DNA of 64,000 nucleotides from Sipunculus nudus (Eukaryota; Annelida; Sipuncula; Golfingiida; Sipunculidae): NCBI GenBank assembly GCA_026874595.1, contig CM049306.1, positions 15,087,019 to 15,151,018 of the forward strand, read 5' to 3'. Shown piece by piece: positions 48,011 to 59,842 of this stretch (position 1 is its first letter; each line of letters starts with the position of its first letter). The notes under the pieces were generated by a model. It saw only the letters and a program-made list of their open reading frames with translations, ran no database searches and was not told where the DNA came from. The position numbers and the translations under genes were made by a program.

Positions 48011-48330
48011 CTACATGATTTTATTGATATGGTGATTAAAAAAACTAAAATATAAACTAATAAAGATAACGTCTGAGCGGAAAAGGTAGTATAAGCTAGA
48101 TATTGGTAGATATGATTGATCTGAACTGATAAGTAAGAAAATTGTTGCAAATAATACTTTGTGATCTGACCATGTGTTTTCTAATGGTGAAACTGGAGCA
48201 TGTGAGCAATTTGTAAACATGAGATCTATACCATTTCCATGACCTGTGGTTGACATGTTGATAAGTTGTTGAAAGCTCAGTAGTTGGAACGTTTGTTCAA
48301 TTAAATCCAAATCTTTTTTTTTTCTCATAC
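48011..48330 (-). mobile_element. LINE-type endonuclease fragment
   Basis: On the minus strand, FQQLINMSTTGHGNGIDLMF...VSPLENTWSDHKVLFATI has the SDH motif and the LINMST...GIDLMFTN spacing of the C-terminal part of apurinic-like (EEP) LINE endonucleases. Downstream sequence drifts into low-complexity codons. Orientation is opposite to the neighbouring LINE 3' end. It could also come from a Helitron-encoded EEP domain. Confidence 0.5.
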
Positions 48331-49814
48331 CATTTTATACAGTTTCCTTATAATTAACGTCCCCAGTCCACAGGTGCAAGGACTTATGGTGGGGGAGGGA
48401 TTTTGAGGCGCTGAATAGTGGGAGTTTCAACATCTCTGCATTTACATATGGGATATGAAACTTAATTCTACAGTTCGTACAGGAAAACAGTTGATGCATA
48501 ATTACTGAATATTTATAAATCAACAGACAGACAGATAGACGAACAAATCTGATCACATTATTTCCCATTATCCTTGGGCAGGAAATTGATGAACAAAAGT
48601 TTGCATTAGTTCCTCACTTTTTATTTTATCATTTTTTTAAGTTTATAATTTTCATATATTTGAAATATCATATATATTTGGATATACATAAATAAGTCAA
48701 TTCGAAATTCTACATATCATCATCATTTATCGCTAATTTTGCTCATATAACATCACATTATGCAAACTGATGGATTTAATCTTATTTCGAAATTATTCAA
48801 AAGGAATTAAGAGCCACAATACGACAACATGGCATCTTGTAGATTACATTGGTCAAAGTTGGGCAAAATTTAAGTTACTAATTATACACTCATGCCAATA
48901 ATTTTAAGAATTTACAAAAAGTTGATCTAATTTCTTTCATACAATTAAATCTTGATTAAATAGTTGTTAACTTGAAAAAAAAAATCTCCAACTATAGCAG
49001 TTACCATGATAAGACAAAAAAATATATTTCTTTATATTTTGATAAGTTATCTTATTAATGCTTTGGTCCATAATTTTTAAAAATTATGTAATATTGACCT
49101 AATTTTTGGCCCGTTCATAGGAAATATATAGCGGAAATTTATAAATGTTTATAAATATGAACAAACACACACGAGGGGTTTTGATTTTAGGCAGTCATGA
49201 AGTGTAACAACAGGTTTCTCCTTACATTCTCGAAGGACCGAAGTCGCATTAGCCCAATTTTGGGCTTGGTAGGAGAAGTAAGGGAACTTATGGACATCGA
49301 ATTGTATGTCATATTTTTGGATTTGTCGGTCTAATCGTAATAAAACGTGCCAGTCAAACGGACAGACAGACGGACGGACGGATGACAGACAATGGATCAT
49401 AACTATAGGTCAAATGACTTATAAGCGGCTGAACTAAAAACTGTAATGTATGTCAACACTTTGGAGATTGACAAGGTTTTCCGGAGATCTTTGGTTATTG
49501 TTGCCATTTTCAGATAGTGTTGCTCATGTCATGATGTCCCTTTAATTCACAGATTGCTGATTTTATATTGGTACCATAGTGTCTTATAGTTCATGAAATA
49601 CACTTTATTTCTAAACTACTTGAATAAGAATAAGCAAGAGGTTATAAGACGATAACCAAGAGATTATTTATATAACACCGTTTGAACGCTAATGCATATA
49701 TGGTGAAATAAAAGGTATTTTCTACTTTGTCAAATTCGACAATTTTCCAACTTTCCCCCCCCCCCCCCCCACAATTGCTTAGGACTTTTTTTCTTACATT
49801 AAGGCCATACTAAG
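48331..49814. other. No gene; short (GACA)n-bearing scraps
   Basis: Two patches, at about 48525-48545 and 49355-49390, read (TCTG/TCCG)n on the minus strand. Each has flanking sequence like that of the Helitron-like 5' ends above, so they may be old ends of such elements. A 15-16 base poly-C run lies at about 49757. Confidence 0.35.
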
Positions 49815-49920
49815 GAATCAAAATCAGTTGCGTTTGCTTTTGTTGCAATTTGTGTGAGGTTGACCACTTATTTCAGGTAAAATGCCTGTACTAAAATGTT
49901 TAACTTGTTAACCGAAAATG
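49815..49920 (-). repeat. Copy B of the inverted ~90-bp repeat
   Basis: Reverse complement of the segment at 46341-46435, sharing CCTCACACAAATTGCAACAAAAGC exactly and flanking words on both sides. Confidence 0.6.
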
Positions 49921-52900
49921 TTTCAAAGTATTTCCTTAAATTATCATTGGCAGATGAGTTTTTAAAAGAGAAATTGTTTTATATTTTAAATATCAAGATG
50001 GTTCGTTGGTAGAGATAACGCACTCTGAACTCTCTCCAGTTTGTAAATATTATTCAGTGTAAGCTAAAAGAAGAACAACTGGAGAAAATGTCAAAATTCG
50101 CACAGCTAAGGTGGCGGGTGGAGTGTTAATTGAAAAAGAGTCCGTCCCGGGCGACTTTACGTTTAATGAAAAACAAAGAGACTTGGTGAATATTTTCCTA
50201 GTGGACCAGGTGAGTCATTTTTAATTTACAAAGCATACGGTGAAGAAAGAACATGATCGTTTTTCACAAAGAATATAATTGGACAAAAAATATACACTTG
50301 GTGTGGATAGAAGAGTTAAAAATGGAGAAAGCACAAATTTATTGGGCTCGGAGGAGCACATTGAGTGCTCGCAGGGCGATAGATTTCTCGTGAAGATTAT
50401 AAGAAGACGGACAGGGAGCTAAGAAAATATGGTCTCCTATACTACAACTTTCATTGAATGGGAACAAAACCGCTGCAGTTATGCAAATTTGCTGCATACA
50501 TTCAATTTCAAGTATATTATATACTATAACCATGAATCACATGAGAGAGGGAACTTGTAAACAGTACATAAAATTCACACGGATTATCCAGAAATGTGTA
50601 AATCAAGAATAATTTTCTCATCTTGGTTTTTCGCAAGACTGCGCCCACAAAGTTCAAACATCCGTCACTGAAATAAAAATACATTGCCAAAGGCCTCCAA
50701 GAGGTTTCACAGCCAGAGGCTGTTTTCTTCTGTTATATTCGGGAACATAATGAATAACCTGTTAAATTATTTAGCTAATTCATGCATGAATATTAACGTA
50801 ACACCGAATAGAAATTCTTTGATAACATCTGAAATATATTGCACACGGATTCAAAGATACTTATACTTATTTCAGGGATACAATCTTATTTATAAAGCAC
50901 TGTTAAATACTTTTTAGCACACATTTACTTTGAGTCAGAAAGTTTTCTCAGTTGTTGAAAACTGGAGGAACTAGAGCATTTGTGGAGCGAGTTCGTGGGT
51001 TCTCGATTGTCATGCCCCTACGTTATCAGAGCCGCCTTCTCAATATGTCAAATGAATACCGGACGTGGGCGCACCCCGGGGAAGACTGATGGTCTGTCTT
51101 CATCAGAACTGTATCCGGCGGGTTGGAAAAAAGTTGAAAGGAACGGTTTTCACATTCGTATCCAAAATGTAAAAGTAACATTCAGTCATAACACACGTCC
51201 TTTATAAATACACTGCACGGAATCCCGTGAGTTTCATGCACCCAGTAAAGACTGTACATGAGGGAGACAAAAATAAATGGATCATAAATTATAGATATCC
51301 ACACCATTTCGATCAGGGTTGGCATAAACATGGGGGTTTCAGTGACATAATTTCAGTAATCTTTAGGGACACCTGATTAAGTTGAGACGTAATGGATACC
51401 GATATTGACAACTGTACTGCTGGAATTAACTGTATATCGTGACACTGTCTCTTAAATTTTGGAAGAATGCCAATGCTTTGTTGTGTTTTGCCTGTCTCCG
51501 TCTTGTGTGTCCACGCGCTCGCACGAGTTGCTTCAGTGGGGGAAGGACGAAATATATACTTCAGTATGAGATATACCTTTTAAAACCTTCTCAATTAACT
51601 ACCTATCGGTATAATTCCATTGTATATATATAAATAACATCTAATAATTACGAACATTTCTGTCCGTACTATGGACAAGTGTTAATCAGTGTAAATGTCA
51701 GTATTTAATAAGATGTCTGAATCAGCCGAAAAAGACGTAGCTTACGTCACGGACAACTTTTTGGTCACGGGTAGGAAATTAATATTTGACAAATAAAGCA
51801 AAGGATGAAATTCAGACAGGCCGGATATATGGTCATTTCGGTTCCGGCTGTACACAGACACGGGGTCTGGTTCTTTCGTTACCTGAACCATCACACTATC
51901 ATTTAGTGTGATGAGCGAAGCACACATTATCGTATTGACACGAAATAAGAGTGAGAAGAAGTCTGTCTAAAGAACTGTTGTTCAATGTTCTCCAAACTGT
52001 GAGTAATCAGGTAATGACAAAGGTAATGCTCCCCTAGCGCCTCTGCCACTGCAATCGTTTACGAATTTTTAGAAGGAACTGAAATTGAAAATTTTAAAAT
52101 CATGTGTTTGAACGCTGTTAATATTTCAGGTGAAGCTTTTGAGTCCATTGTACGGTTTATCATCGGGGAGGCGGCACTAGAAACAGATATTGGAGCACGT
52201 GCTTCCTGGCATTCGTGATATAACGCTTTTTTAAGAAGCCAAGGACCAGGCGTTCAGTAAGCTAAATTTAAAAACTATTCCCAACCTAAAAAGTACAAGT
52301 TTTACTGCTTACACCATAATGGATGTTGATGGGATTGCCAATCTTCCCGATGGAATACGACAGCAGCCTACCGTTTCAACTCCTTTCATAAGTATTGAAG
52401 ATCTAAATGCAGGTTGATCATCTAATGATACTTGTTGTTGATATTTATCCATAATGCAAAAAATTTCTCAAATAAAATTGGTGGGAATGACCATCACAAC
52501 ATGCCGATATGACATATGGTGAATGTATATATTTTATGATGACCAGAAGCGGATCTGGCCAGTTGAGGGTTCAGCCGCAGCAACATTTTTTCAAGGATTT
52601 CAGACCAAGTTTTGCGGCCTGGACGCCCCCCCCCCCCCTCCCTTTCCGGATCTGGGGACCTTATTTTAAGTTTTGTCATTGGTCCGCCCCTGCCAGAAAC
52701 TTGGCCAATTTCAAATTCCACACGTAAAACATGTACCCAAATAGATCTCTCTCCTTCGTTGACGTTGGAGGTTGAGATCATAGAAACCGATTGATGATAG
52801 ACCAAATGGGTCCAAATCAGAATTCATGTCACATTGGCCTTGTTTTTGTTGAATAAATGTGATTGGATATCCACAAAATTAAGGACAGAAGCTCCCATCC

Positions 52901-53369
52901 GGCAATAACAAACCTCCCAGATTACAGAAATTCTCTTAGGTCCTATAATATATCGAATATAATTTAGTAATACAAAAGTATTTTTCGAGTTTTCAACACT
53001 GTTTGTCATTAATTTAATTTGATTTGAATAAATGTTAAACATCATACAATAGGGCTACTTTTTATGAAGACATTTCAGCGTAACATTTCTTTAATTTTCT
53101 CAGTATGAGTGACTGAAAGATTATTCAGGTACATTGGGCATATTAGCGAACTAGCACGCGACCTGATAGTAAACTTGGAAAGACTGTACTTTAACACAAG
53201 CCTGTCTCGGCTGATGATAAGCCGCTGGTGTCCTGACAGATGATTCTGTCTGTTGGTTTCTAGGCCCAGGTAAAATTGCCATTTTAAGTAGGTATATGTC
53301 TGAAACCTAATATTTGTGGATGTGTGGTATCAATGCGTTTTGAGTTTAAATAGTATGCTTTCAACCCGT

Positions 53370-53370
<1 letters not shown>
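49921..53370. other. No gene recognised
   Basis: AT-rich with short frames. At 52540-52700 there is a member of the poly-C repeat family described for 54530-57010 (GGCCTGGACGCCCCCC... and TTTCCGGATCTGGGGACCTT). A coding-like stretch at 52125-52420 was not identified. Confidence 0.4.

Positions 53371-53432
<62 letters not shown>
53371..53432 (+). repeat. (AC)n(AT)n microsatellite
   Basis: About 19 AC units followed by about 12 AT units. Confidence 0.95.
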
Positions 53433-53639
53433 CTGTTGTCATTCTGGGATGTTCCAGAATGCTTACCTAACGACAAGACAACCCTTTCTCACTAGCACGG
53501 ACGAGTGCCGTGTTTATTTGTAAAATGGCGTTTTCATTGAAATACATATTCACAGTTGTGTTATAATACTATCTAATGTATTTTTCATACAAGTGTCGAT
53601 TTAAGGTTCACTCTTCTTTCTTTCATAAGTGAACAATAT

Positions 53640-53810
53640 AGGTGATAATACGGGGAACTGTAAATGTAATATATTTGCAGATGATACTTTCACGAACACT
53701 GATAAACAGGAGCTACAATCTGGAGTGGATAGCAGAGCGGAATGATTTGCTTTAAACCTACTTAAGTTTAATATTGACATATTCTTTATTGTTAAGTATG
53801 CAGTATTTCC
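53640..53810 (+). mobile_element. LINE reverse transcriptase scrap
   Basis: GNCKCNIFADDTFTNTDKQE carries the FADDT active-site box of jockey/CR1-type RTs. ELQSGVDSRAE and then FALNLLKFNID follow, matching the usual ..L..DL..L..W...N.L.LN spacing, with one stop between. Only the palm region is present. Confidence 0.6.
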
Positions 53811-54530
53811 CATTAAACATATCGCTATATATGAGAAGGATGTACAACAGAGTAAAAGTGTAAAATACTAAAGTCATGTATTAAAAGGTTAAGGTAGTGG
53901 GGGTTCATAGTCTTCCGACTTAAATTTACACTGTCGAGCCTGTTCATTCTTTAAGTTTTCTTCAAGTAGCCACACATGGCGCAAGAAGTTTATTCTATAT
54001 TTTGCCTGACACCCATGTTTGACCAGTACCCTTTCACTCCATGGTGAAGTGAGCTCATCCTTGTTGGTGACTTTGGCTAGGAGTCTTAGCGCGGAAAGCG
54101 GAAATTGGTCAGATCATGGGAGGTAGAGGGGAGATTAGGTGTTAAACGGGCCTGGCCTGCATAATAGGACATTTTTTTTTTAAATAAATTAGTATAAAGT
54201 GAAAAAAATTGTTCACATTTCCATTATAGTGTTAAAAAATGAAATGAGAAAATAGTGCATTTTGGTTTGCATGATATTTTATCTTGTTTAAAGAATTAAT
54301 TAAAGCTTCATGCTTGTCGGTATAAGTATCAGTGACCGAACTGCAAACGTGTCAATGCGTATTATTCACCTTTATCAAGTTCCTTTGAATCATTATTTAT
54401 ATTACACATCATGTGTTGGTAAGATCGGAATATTGGTTTAGCACAATGTATCTGATTACCGCTGTGTGTCCATGGTTATTGCTGTTTGTTTTCCTTTTTG
54501 TCGGCTCATTCAGAGGCATAGGAAGCAGTT
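53811..54530. other. No gene recognised
   Basis: AT-rich; the C-terminal exon of the SLC6 gene could lie in this direction, but I could not identify it. Confidence 0.35.
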
Positions 54531-54593
54531 CAAAAGTTGGGGGGGGGGGGGGCAAATTGACAATTAGAAATTCGAAAGATGTTGGCGGATGCA

Positions 54594-54642
<49 letters not shown>

Positions 54643-55170
54643 CTTATATAGTTTTCGTTAAATCTTAATAAAACTTCAGACCCGTTACTTGGTTTTTAAT
54701 TTTACTCAAATTCATGTGTGTGCATGGTATAATGCATGAAACAAATAGACCTAATGAGAGGCAAAGGATAAATCATTTTTTCAATCTTACTTGAAGTTTA
54801 AGTTTTAATTATGGGGGGGGGGGGCAAAGCCTATGCTGATATAAACATTTATCTTTATTTATACATAGATATGCATTTACATACATGTGCGGCGAAAGCA
54901 AAAATTCATGGGGGGGGGGGGGGGGTTCAATAGTAGACCAATATATGGTACTTTAAGTACTGAAGCACCGAGCGGAGGAGCATATGTGGGAGGGAAATAA
55001 GTGTGAATTTGTTTCTGATTTAATGCTCTTATTTAAAGAAAACTGTTTTCGTCAGTCTGATGAAGTGTAGTGTTTCCCCAAAATGTTTAATTAAGTCTGC
55101 CCACATGCACAAGTGTGTGTGTGTGTGGGGGGGGGGGGATGCCCCCTAATTCCTACGCCACTGACATTTA
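54531..55170. repeat. Cluster of poly-G repeats
   Basis: G runs of 9-17 bases at about 54539, 54810, 54911 and 55128. The first and last are flanked by AGGCATAGGAAG or, in complement, CCTACGCCACTGACATT words. These recur around poly-G/C tracts at 52620 and 56835-56990, suggesting one repeat family. A (TA)n tract lies at 54595-54640. Confidence 0.55.
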
Positions 55171-55373
55171 TCTCTAAATGTCAATGTGTTGAAATAAAAT
55201 TTTTTTATCAGGTGGGTCACGAAGCATAGAAAAGCTGATTAAATTTTGTTCATGGATTTTAATGTAAATTTATTAGGAAGTTAGGAAGTAAGTTTTGATG
55301 AATTATTATTGATGATCTGGGTAAGTGTACGGCGTTTGTGGAGTGCGTTCTGTCTGTTTCTGTGATACCTTAC

Positions 55374-55541
55374 CTGCCTGAAGGTTCCGGGGGTAACCAC
55401 CATTTTATAGATTGCATAAGAGGGCATAATGAGACTCGAGGACAGGGCCATCAGAATGCCAATAGCTTCAGCCCAGCCTGGAAACGGGTAGTGCATGTAC
55501 GTCATGGGCTCCCACTTGACAATCTTAAAGATGAACACTCC
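55374..55541 (-). CDS. SLC6 neurotransmitter transporter exon (TM11-TM12)
   Basis: A 56-codon exon in phase 0 encoding GVFIFKIVKWEPMTYMHYPF, then PGWAEAIGILMALSSSLIMP and SYAIYKMVVTPGTFRQ. Acceptor AATTTCAG|GGAGTG at 55541 and donor CAG|GTAAGG after 55374. It covers the end of TM11, the extracellular loop, TM12 and the start of the C-terminal tail of a sodium- and chloride-coupled transporter. The GVFIF start and the preceding exon match the GABA transporter GAT1 (SLC6A1) type best from memory. The residues after GTFRQ should be in another exon toward lower coordinates, which I did not find. A duplicate of this exon's acceptor lies 61 bases upstream (see findings). Confidence 0.9.
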
Positions 55542-55602
55542 CTGAAATTGCACAGTGAAAATGTGAGAAAAAATATTGAACAGTCTTAGAGATGAACACT
55601 TC

Positions 55603-55620
55603 CTAAAATTACAATAAAAA
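55603..55620 (-). other. Duplicated (decoy) splice acceptor next to the SLC6 exon
   Basis: TTGTAATTTTAG|GAAGTGTTCATCTCTAAGACTGT (minus strand) copies the true acceptor and exon start, ...AATTTCAG|GGAGTGTTCATCTTTAAGATTGT, 61 bases downstream. Use of the decoy would shift the frame and meet a stop about 23 codons later. Confidence 0.6.
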
Positions 55621-56829
55621 TAAGCTAAGATTAAAGACACCATCTCCTCAAGAAATGGTTTAAAAACACACTGTGAAAATGATTAATTCATGCTCCGAAT
55701 TAGAAAAATAAAATGCTTTTAAGTTTAAGATTTAATCTTTGGTACCCGTATCTCAGGTTACAAATAGAATCGCAAACCAGCGGTTAAGTTATATTTAATG
55801 TAGACTATTTTTATTCGAGCAAAATGCTTGCAATTTACTGAGAAACAGCCACTTTTGACTGTAACCCTTTACACAATATTGCCAAATGGCTGACAATTAG
55901 TTGTAAAGCTGATTAGTGTGTATTTAAGGATTCTCACTTAAAATCCCATCGTCGTATCAAGAGGTCAAGATCTAACCCTTGACATATATTCTTTTACAAC
56001 AGACCTCCCAGGGCAGATTGACTCGTTGCACGAAGAAAGGAGATGAATTGTTCGGACCCATGCCCACTTTTTCCCGCAAATGTACCCGAGCGGGAGATGC
56101 AATGTTTTAACCTCAAATATGTAAGAGCTGGAGGCCCACCTGTTCTTTGATAAGATTGCTTGCGTCTATTAAGGCTGACGCCATAATTTAGAAGATGGCA
56201 CATCGTGGCTTTCTAGCCGTTTAGAAAGCAGCCTGCCTCTGGGGCCCACCATGTGTTTTTAGAGATCATTATCGGTTCGCGCTAGTCCTGTAATTCATGC
56301 GCTGTGACGCTTGTATTTTTGGACAGGCGCCAGACGGCTTTTAGCTAATAGCACCTTGACAAACCTTACCAAAGACTTGTGTTTCGAAGATTTTTTAGAA
56401 GTCCTGTAGAGGCCTTACGCGGTATCAATTACTAATAGGCTTCAGCGTCTACGGGGGCTATTGACTTCATGTTATTTTTACTAAAATGGAAAACTAAGAC
56501 TTTAACAGGTGTTGAGCTGAGCGTGACCTGCGGGACGCTTCACTTCTGCTGTGTGAGAGAGGTCCCATGTTAGCAGACAACATGAACGACGCCTGTAGCG
56601 ATACTCCAGTGTCCCACTGTGTTATACAAAACCATCAGAGACCTGTTTTTAAAATCTTACTATGAAAAGCAAATATTCAAGCATGCAATATATCTTAAAA
56701 TATCTGCTAAGAACATGGTTCAATTAAAATGATGAAATAATCCAGAATCTTTTTTTTTATTCGTGGTACTGTAAGGAGGTACTGAGTTGTGTTTGAGTTA
56801 ACTAGTTTGCGGTAAGGTTGCTGAAGCGG

Positions 56830-57015
56830 TTAAAGGGGGGGGGGGGGAGGGTCCAGGAGGTCCGGACCCCCCCCCCCCCTTTTTTCATGAGAAACAATGT
56901 TTTGCGGCTTGGACCCCCCCCCCCTTTTCCAGACCTGAGGACCTTTCTTTAAGGGGTTTCTTTAGTCCTCCTGGGTTGGACCCCCCCTTTTCCTAAATCC
57001 TGGTCCCGCCCCTGA
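56830..57015. repeat. Poly-G/poly-C repeat units
   Basis: GGGTCCAGGAGGTCCGGACC with long C runs, then two further units of the type GGACCCCCCC...TTTTCC-(A)GA-CCTGAGGACC and TTTTCCTAAATCCTGG, ending GGTCCCGCCCCTGA. The unit at 52600-52690 has the same TTTGCGGC-TGGA-C(n)-TTTCCGGATCTGGGGACCTT layout. Confidence 0.6.
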
Positions 57016-58805
57016 ACATCCATATCATTTCGAAATATGTTTTAACAATCATTAGGCGAGAGCACGTGACCGGCTTGGCAGCAGAAGATATGGTTCCTTA
57101 GGAAGAGAAGCTGGGGGCGGGAGAGTTAAATAAGGTTTCACGTTGATTCAGGGAGAGTAGGTGGGAGAGCGGTAGATAAATGTGAGGTTTTCTGCTCATT
57201 AGTGAGAAGTAGGTGTGAAATGGGTTGGTAGTAAAAATTATTTGACACCAGCAATTAAAGGTTGATGGTTGAAAAGATGAGAGTTTAAATTTTTAGCCCA
57301 AGGTGAGATGAAAACGTACGTCGTAGACAAAACTAGGGAAAAGCGTGACAGAATAACATACACTACCCTTGCTTTCTACGAGAAAGCCAAGTTATCCAAT
57401 AAATAGTCTAGTATCGGTACACATAGGTTCTTCCAGTACATGTCCCAGGTCTCTTACATAGTTTCATTTCCTTTATAGACATAGATTTACATGTATAAAA
57501 TATTTTAATTGCACCGATCATCATGTTTTTGTCTCCATGATTAATTAAATTATTTTTTTAAACGGAATTGGTACAAGCTAATGTATGTGCCAGCTTTTCA
57601 TTATAAGCGTAAGTAGGCATCTGGAGATGTGTGGGTATTTGTATTGATAAATGCCACGTCAGGAGTTTATGTACATGAATATGGATTTTGTCACTTAAAA
57701 ATTAAGCTAAACCGCAATAGTTATAGTAATGGGAAATAAAACTTGCACTCTCAAGTTGTATCCAGTGTATGATTGCCATGAGAATTACTTTGTCGCCGAC
57801 TATAACGGGTTCAAATTTGCATTTAATTGTCATTCACGTGTCAAGCATCAACTGGTGAAATAGCGCATATAAAAAATTAAAGTCAGGCGGAACACTTTCG
57901 TTATTATATTTATTTATACTGAATGACAAGAGCACGCGGCTGGTCAGACGTTCTCGTGCGATTGTTAGACAGAAGACAGTTTTGGGTGAGTGTGTTTGTG
58001 TATATATATTAAGTAGATATTTTGTAATAGACTAAAATGTTTCTTCGGACTGTTTCTGACTTCCCTCCAAATTATTTGCTGTCCATACACCTTACTCTTG
58101 TAATATTGTACGTAAATAAGTCAACAACAACAAAAATGGGCAAATTGGTGAAACGGTCTTCAGTAAATGGAGCAAACGGATGTGTAATTATATGAGCGGA
58201 CAGCTGTTCAGCGCAAAAGGGGCCTTTTTCAATCTGTAATGAAAGGAGTGCCATACGGGGGCGGTCGGTCAGCGCTCCTCCCTAAGTGTTTGGGCACAGT
58301 CAGATGTAGTACGGATCTGACATGTATTGGTACCAGGAAATATACCCAACACACACAACGGAAGACAAATATAGAAGGTATCTTCAAGATTATATATTGT
58401 CCCTGTGTGAACGGGAAGGGGCAAACAAAAGATAAACAGGCTGTCTGATAGATCACGCTCCAAGTACGCAGAATCCAATCAGAAGATTAAATAAAACATA
58501 GTTTGAACAGGATAAGTGGAATGAAAGAAGGGTTATTATTTTATTATTAATAAAATAAATCATTTTGCCGAATTTGTTATATGAAATATGGTTGAAATGT
58601 ATCAAAATAAATCAATTGAAACACGATGAGTCTTCAAACTGGTCCGCTCTGACTCTACTAAATCCTTCTTTTGCCACCAGACGTCGCTTTGTGCAATCAT
58701 ACCCGTAAAGCAAACACTGTAGACTTGCCATTAAAAAGTTCGTAATCCTACAATAAACGGTGTATTTATTTATTTATTTATTTTTAGAAATTTGAGTCTT
58801 CTTCC

Positions 58806-58900
58806 TAGTGAGCTCAGCATAATGTAAGTTGCTCAATGTGGTCAATGAAGGAAGTAAAACAAAAGAGAAAGAAACATAACATTAGGAATGACGGGAGAAG
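58806..58900. repeat. Copy 1 of a ~95-bp intronic direct repeat
   Basis: CCTAGTGAGCTCAGCATAAT...GAATGACGGGAGA, about 93% identical by eye to 59748-59841. Confidence 0.9.
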
Positions 58901-58967
58901 CAGACTGCAGTAATATTGGATAGAACATGAAACAGAAATCCACAACGTGCTGCAAGTATGTACCTAC

Positions 58968-59068
58968 CACACAGATAACTGGAGTGAACCCCGTCCAGCA
59001 AAGCTTCCACCAGATACAAGGGTAATACCCCAGCATATCCTTAAGGTTGTCATAGAAACGGTTCACCC
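58968..59068 (-). CDS. SLC6 neurotransmitter transporter exon (TM10)
   Basis: A 101-base exon (2 bases plus 33 codons) encoding [20 protein letters not shown] then [13 protein letters not shown]. Acceptor TTTATAG|GG at 59068 and donor GTG|GTAGGT after 58968. GVNRFYDN..(E/D)[11 protein letters not shown] closely follows the GAT1 (SLC6A1) GABA transporter around TM10, where the [14 protein letters not shown] block is characteristic. The frame joins the upstream exon (TAC G|GG GTG) and the downstream exon in phase 0. Confidence 0.93.
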
Positions 59069-59747
59069 CTATAAATAAAAAAAAATTGACACACAATAGA
59101 GGTTACATCACATTTGAATTAAATGTGAAATTTTCCCCTTCAGTTATTTTTTTTCATATTAAACGGATGTGATATTGCTTAGAATTTTGCTGTGTTAATA
59201 ATATAGTGTACAGATACTTAATTTTTTTAAATGTCGGAAAACACAGGTTTGTACTATCGGTTTCAGCACCAGAATTTCACCAACCCCGCATCTAATAACT
59301 ATTGTAATAATGGAATACTAATCGCTAGATTAGAATGAGTTGATTGAGAAGATTGTGATGTATAGATTGAGAGTACATATCACAACCAATATTATGTTTT
59401 AGTATTTAACCAGTTTTCTTCATGATAAATCGTGTATCTATTTTACAAATTTTAGGTGTTCCTTCCTTTATATCCGATAATTCAGTTTTGAGGCAGTCGT
59501 TTCATTTGATTAATCATCCTTTCCCATCATATAGCCATGGCCGGGAGATTTCATTAAAATATTTTCAAACCATGTGGTTCATTTCTGGTTTTATCATGTA
59601 GCAACAAAATAAGAAGTTTTCTCATGCGCTGAATTAGACATTTCAGGTAAGACAATTTTCCTGTTTTAAATGTCAGTTACGTACTGTTACTGGTGTAGGT
59701 TTTGCTACACTTCATGATAGTGGGATTTTACCTTTATTCTATTTACC

Positions 59748-59841
59748 TAGTGAGCTCAGCATAATGTTAGTTGCTCAATGTGGTCAATGAAGGAATTAAA
59801 ACAAAAGAAAAAGAAACATAACATGAGGAATGACAGGAGAG
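59748..59841. repeat. Copy 2 of the ~95-bp intronic direct repeat
   Basis: Matches 58806-58900 and stops exactly where the foldback element begins, about 942 bases away on the other side of the TM10 exon. Confidence 0.9.
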
Positions 59842-59842
59842 C

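Larger units (their letters stand above)
55621..58967 (-). other. SLC6 intron (between the TM10 and TM11-12 exons)
   Basis: About 3.4 kb without recognised coding sequence. It contains the poly-G/poly-C repeat pair at 56835-56990 and a (TTTA)n tract at about 58762-58785. Confidence 0.6.

Noticed and set aside
47641-48330. Twin-primed (internally inverted) single LINE insertion
   Set aside because: In twin priming the inverted 5' part lies upstream of the 3' part. Here the endonuclease scrap lies beyond the 3' tail, so two separate insertions are more likely.
50058-50212. Exon-like stretch ending CTAGTGGACCAG|GTGAGT with an upstream TTATTCAG acceptor
   Set aside because: The frame that stays open to the donor has a stop codon immediately after that acceptor, and no other acceptor or protein similarity is evident.
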